40,693 nucleotides of DNA from an uncultured Treponema sp. (GTDB taxonomy: Bacteria > Spirochaetota > Spirochaetia > Treponematales > Treponemataceae), in NCBI GenBank assembly GCA_937900125.1, contig CALCEK010000043.1, positions 1 through 40,693 of the forward strand, in the 5' to 3' direction. The notes under the pieces were generated by a model, which saw only the letters and a list, made by a program, of their open reading frames with translations, was not told the origin of the DNA and did no database searches. A program made the translations under genes and the position numbers. Shown piece by piece: positions 40,253 to 40,693 of the stretch (positions are counted from its first letter, which is position 1; every line of letters starts with the position of its first letter).

Positions 40253-40693
40253 TTATTGCCGTGTAGCTGTCATTGTCAAAGAATAACCGCTACTAGTGTC
40301 TTTCATAGAAATTGTTACCCAACCATCTGTTGTTGTAAGTTCCATAGTTTCATCATCATATGTAACGGTGCAGGTGCTACCAGAAACGGTATAAGTTCCG
40401 CTCGTTGATTCACTGCCCATTGTTAGCGTACAAGTATTATCAGTTCCAAAAACAATTGATGAACTAAACATTTCTTCAAATACTTCGTACATAGTTCCAA
40501 TAGTTTCACTACCACCTAGTGATGATGTAGCATCCACACCATTAACTGTAGCCGTGTAAGTATCTCCTGATTTTGTATAAACAGTTGTCGTTTTAACACC
40601 ATTTGCAGTTGAAACCATTGTTATGCTTGTTCCGCTCTTTGTTACTGTCGATTCTACACCTTCTTCTGTATAGGAAACCTCAGTTACATTATA
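40253..40693 (-). CDS. C-terminal part of a Thr/Ser-rich beta-strand protein (cut by window edge)
   Basis: The frame is open from the right edge to a stop at 40253, so only the last 146 residues are seen. The protein is rich in Thr, Ser, Gly and Val, with alternating beta-type patterns such as VYTKSGDTYTATVNGV and CTLTMGSESTSGTYTVSG. It resembles the calycin/lipocalin-like domains common in secreted spirochaetal and Bacteroidota lipoproteins. The N-terminus and any signal peptide are outside the window. Function is unknown. Confidence 0.6.
   Translation of the reverse strand, partial: YNVTEVSYTEEGVESTVTKSGTSITMVSTANGVKTTTVYTKSGDTYTATVNGVDATSSLGGSETIGTMYEVFEEMFSSSIVFGTDNTCTLTMGSESTSGTYTVSGSTCTVTYDDETMELTTTDGWVTISMKDTSSGYSLTMTATRQ

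Noticed and set aside
1..40693. tRNA, rRNA, transposase or phage genes
   Set aside because: I looked for tRNA-like cloverleafs and transposase or integrase motifs and found none I could support.

Overview
The window looks like chromosomal DNA of an anaerobic, host-associated spirochaete, most likely a gut or rumen Treponema. Reasons: AT-rich coding with dense same-strand operons; a FlgM anti-sigma factor coupled to rsmI; a CtpA-RsmE-GT26 cluster; a relaxed lipobox; and an oxygen-sensitive glycyl radical enzyme. The taxonomic call is inference; no rRNA gene is present.

Region 1 (1-1.4 kb) is a mosaic that is richer in GC than the rest. It holds the 5' part of a uridine-kinase-like gene, an internal fragment of pheS, a YkgJ-type cysteine-cluster gene with a frameshifted tail, and an unidentified ORF. 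Region 2 (1.5-3.2 kb) has a small conserved hypothetical gene and a DUF362/ferredoxin protein.

Region 3 (3.36-13.88 kb) is the highlight: one minus-strand, eight-gene operon behind a near-consensus promoter (TTGACA-N17-TATACT) whose -10 lies inside a palindrome. Read 5' to 3' it encodes a glycyl radical C-S lyase (HpsG/IslA type), its activase, a small transaldolase, a 3-sulfolactaldehyde-reductase-like dehydrogenase, a DUF4867 protein, a COG2407 isomerase, a GH31 sulfoquinovosidase-like enzyme and a GPH-family transporter. Together these could import and hydrolyse sulfoquinovosides from plant or algal sulfolipid and isomerise sulfoquinovose (SQ) to sulfofructose. They could then cut it to 3-sulfolactaldehyde plus fructose 6-phosphate, reduce the aldehyde to 2,3-dihydroxypropane-1-sulfonate (DHPS), and cleave DHPS to hydroxyacetone and sulfite. 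In known gut systems the first half (sulfo-TAL in Firmicutes) and the second half (HpsG in Bilophila-type bacteria) are usually split between cross-feeding partners.

Region 4 (13.9-21.6 kb, minus) carries a SulP transporter, mnmE, a DUF4015 glycosidase-like protein with Asp-box repeats, and a fused NAD(P)HX epimerase/dehydratase. Region 5 (21.8-31.2 kb) has a CHASE2-like membrane protein, cytidine deaminase, a GH18 lipoprotein, FtsK/SpoIIIE, rsmI, flgM, a degenerate iron-ADH-family protein and a SpoU methyltransferase. Region 6 (31.2-40.0 kb) has an SDR, TrmJ-like methyltransferase, a sigma-54-type AAA+ protein without HTH, a GT26 glycosyltransferase, RsmE, CtpA, a MetQ-like binding protein and a YgiQ radical SAM protein. 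The right edge has intergenic repeats and a truncated beta-rich protein.

A second theme is transcript architecture. At least six genes place a -10 hexamer 6-7 nt before the start codon with no Shine-Dalgarno sequence, suggesting leaderless mRNAs, whereas the SQ operon genes all have a recognisable, mostly strong Shine-Dalgarno site.
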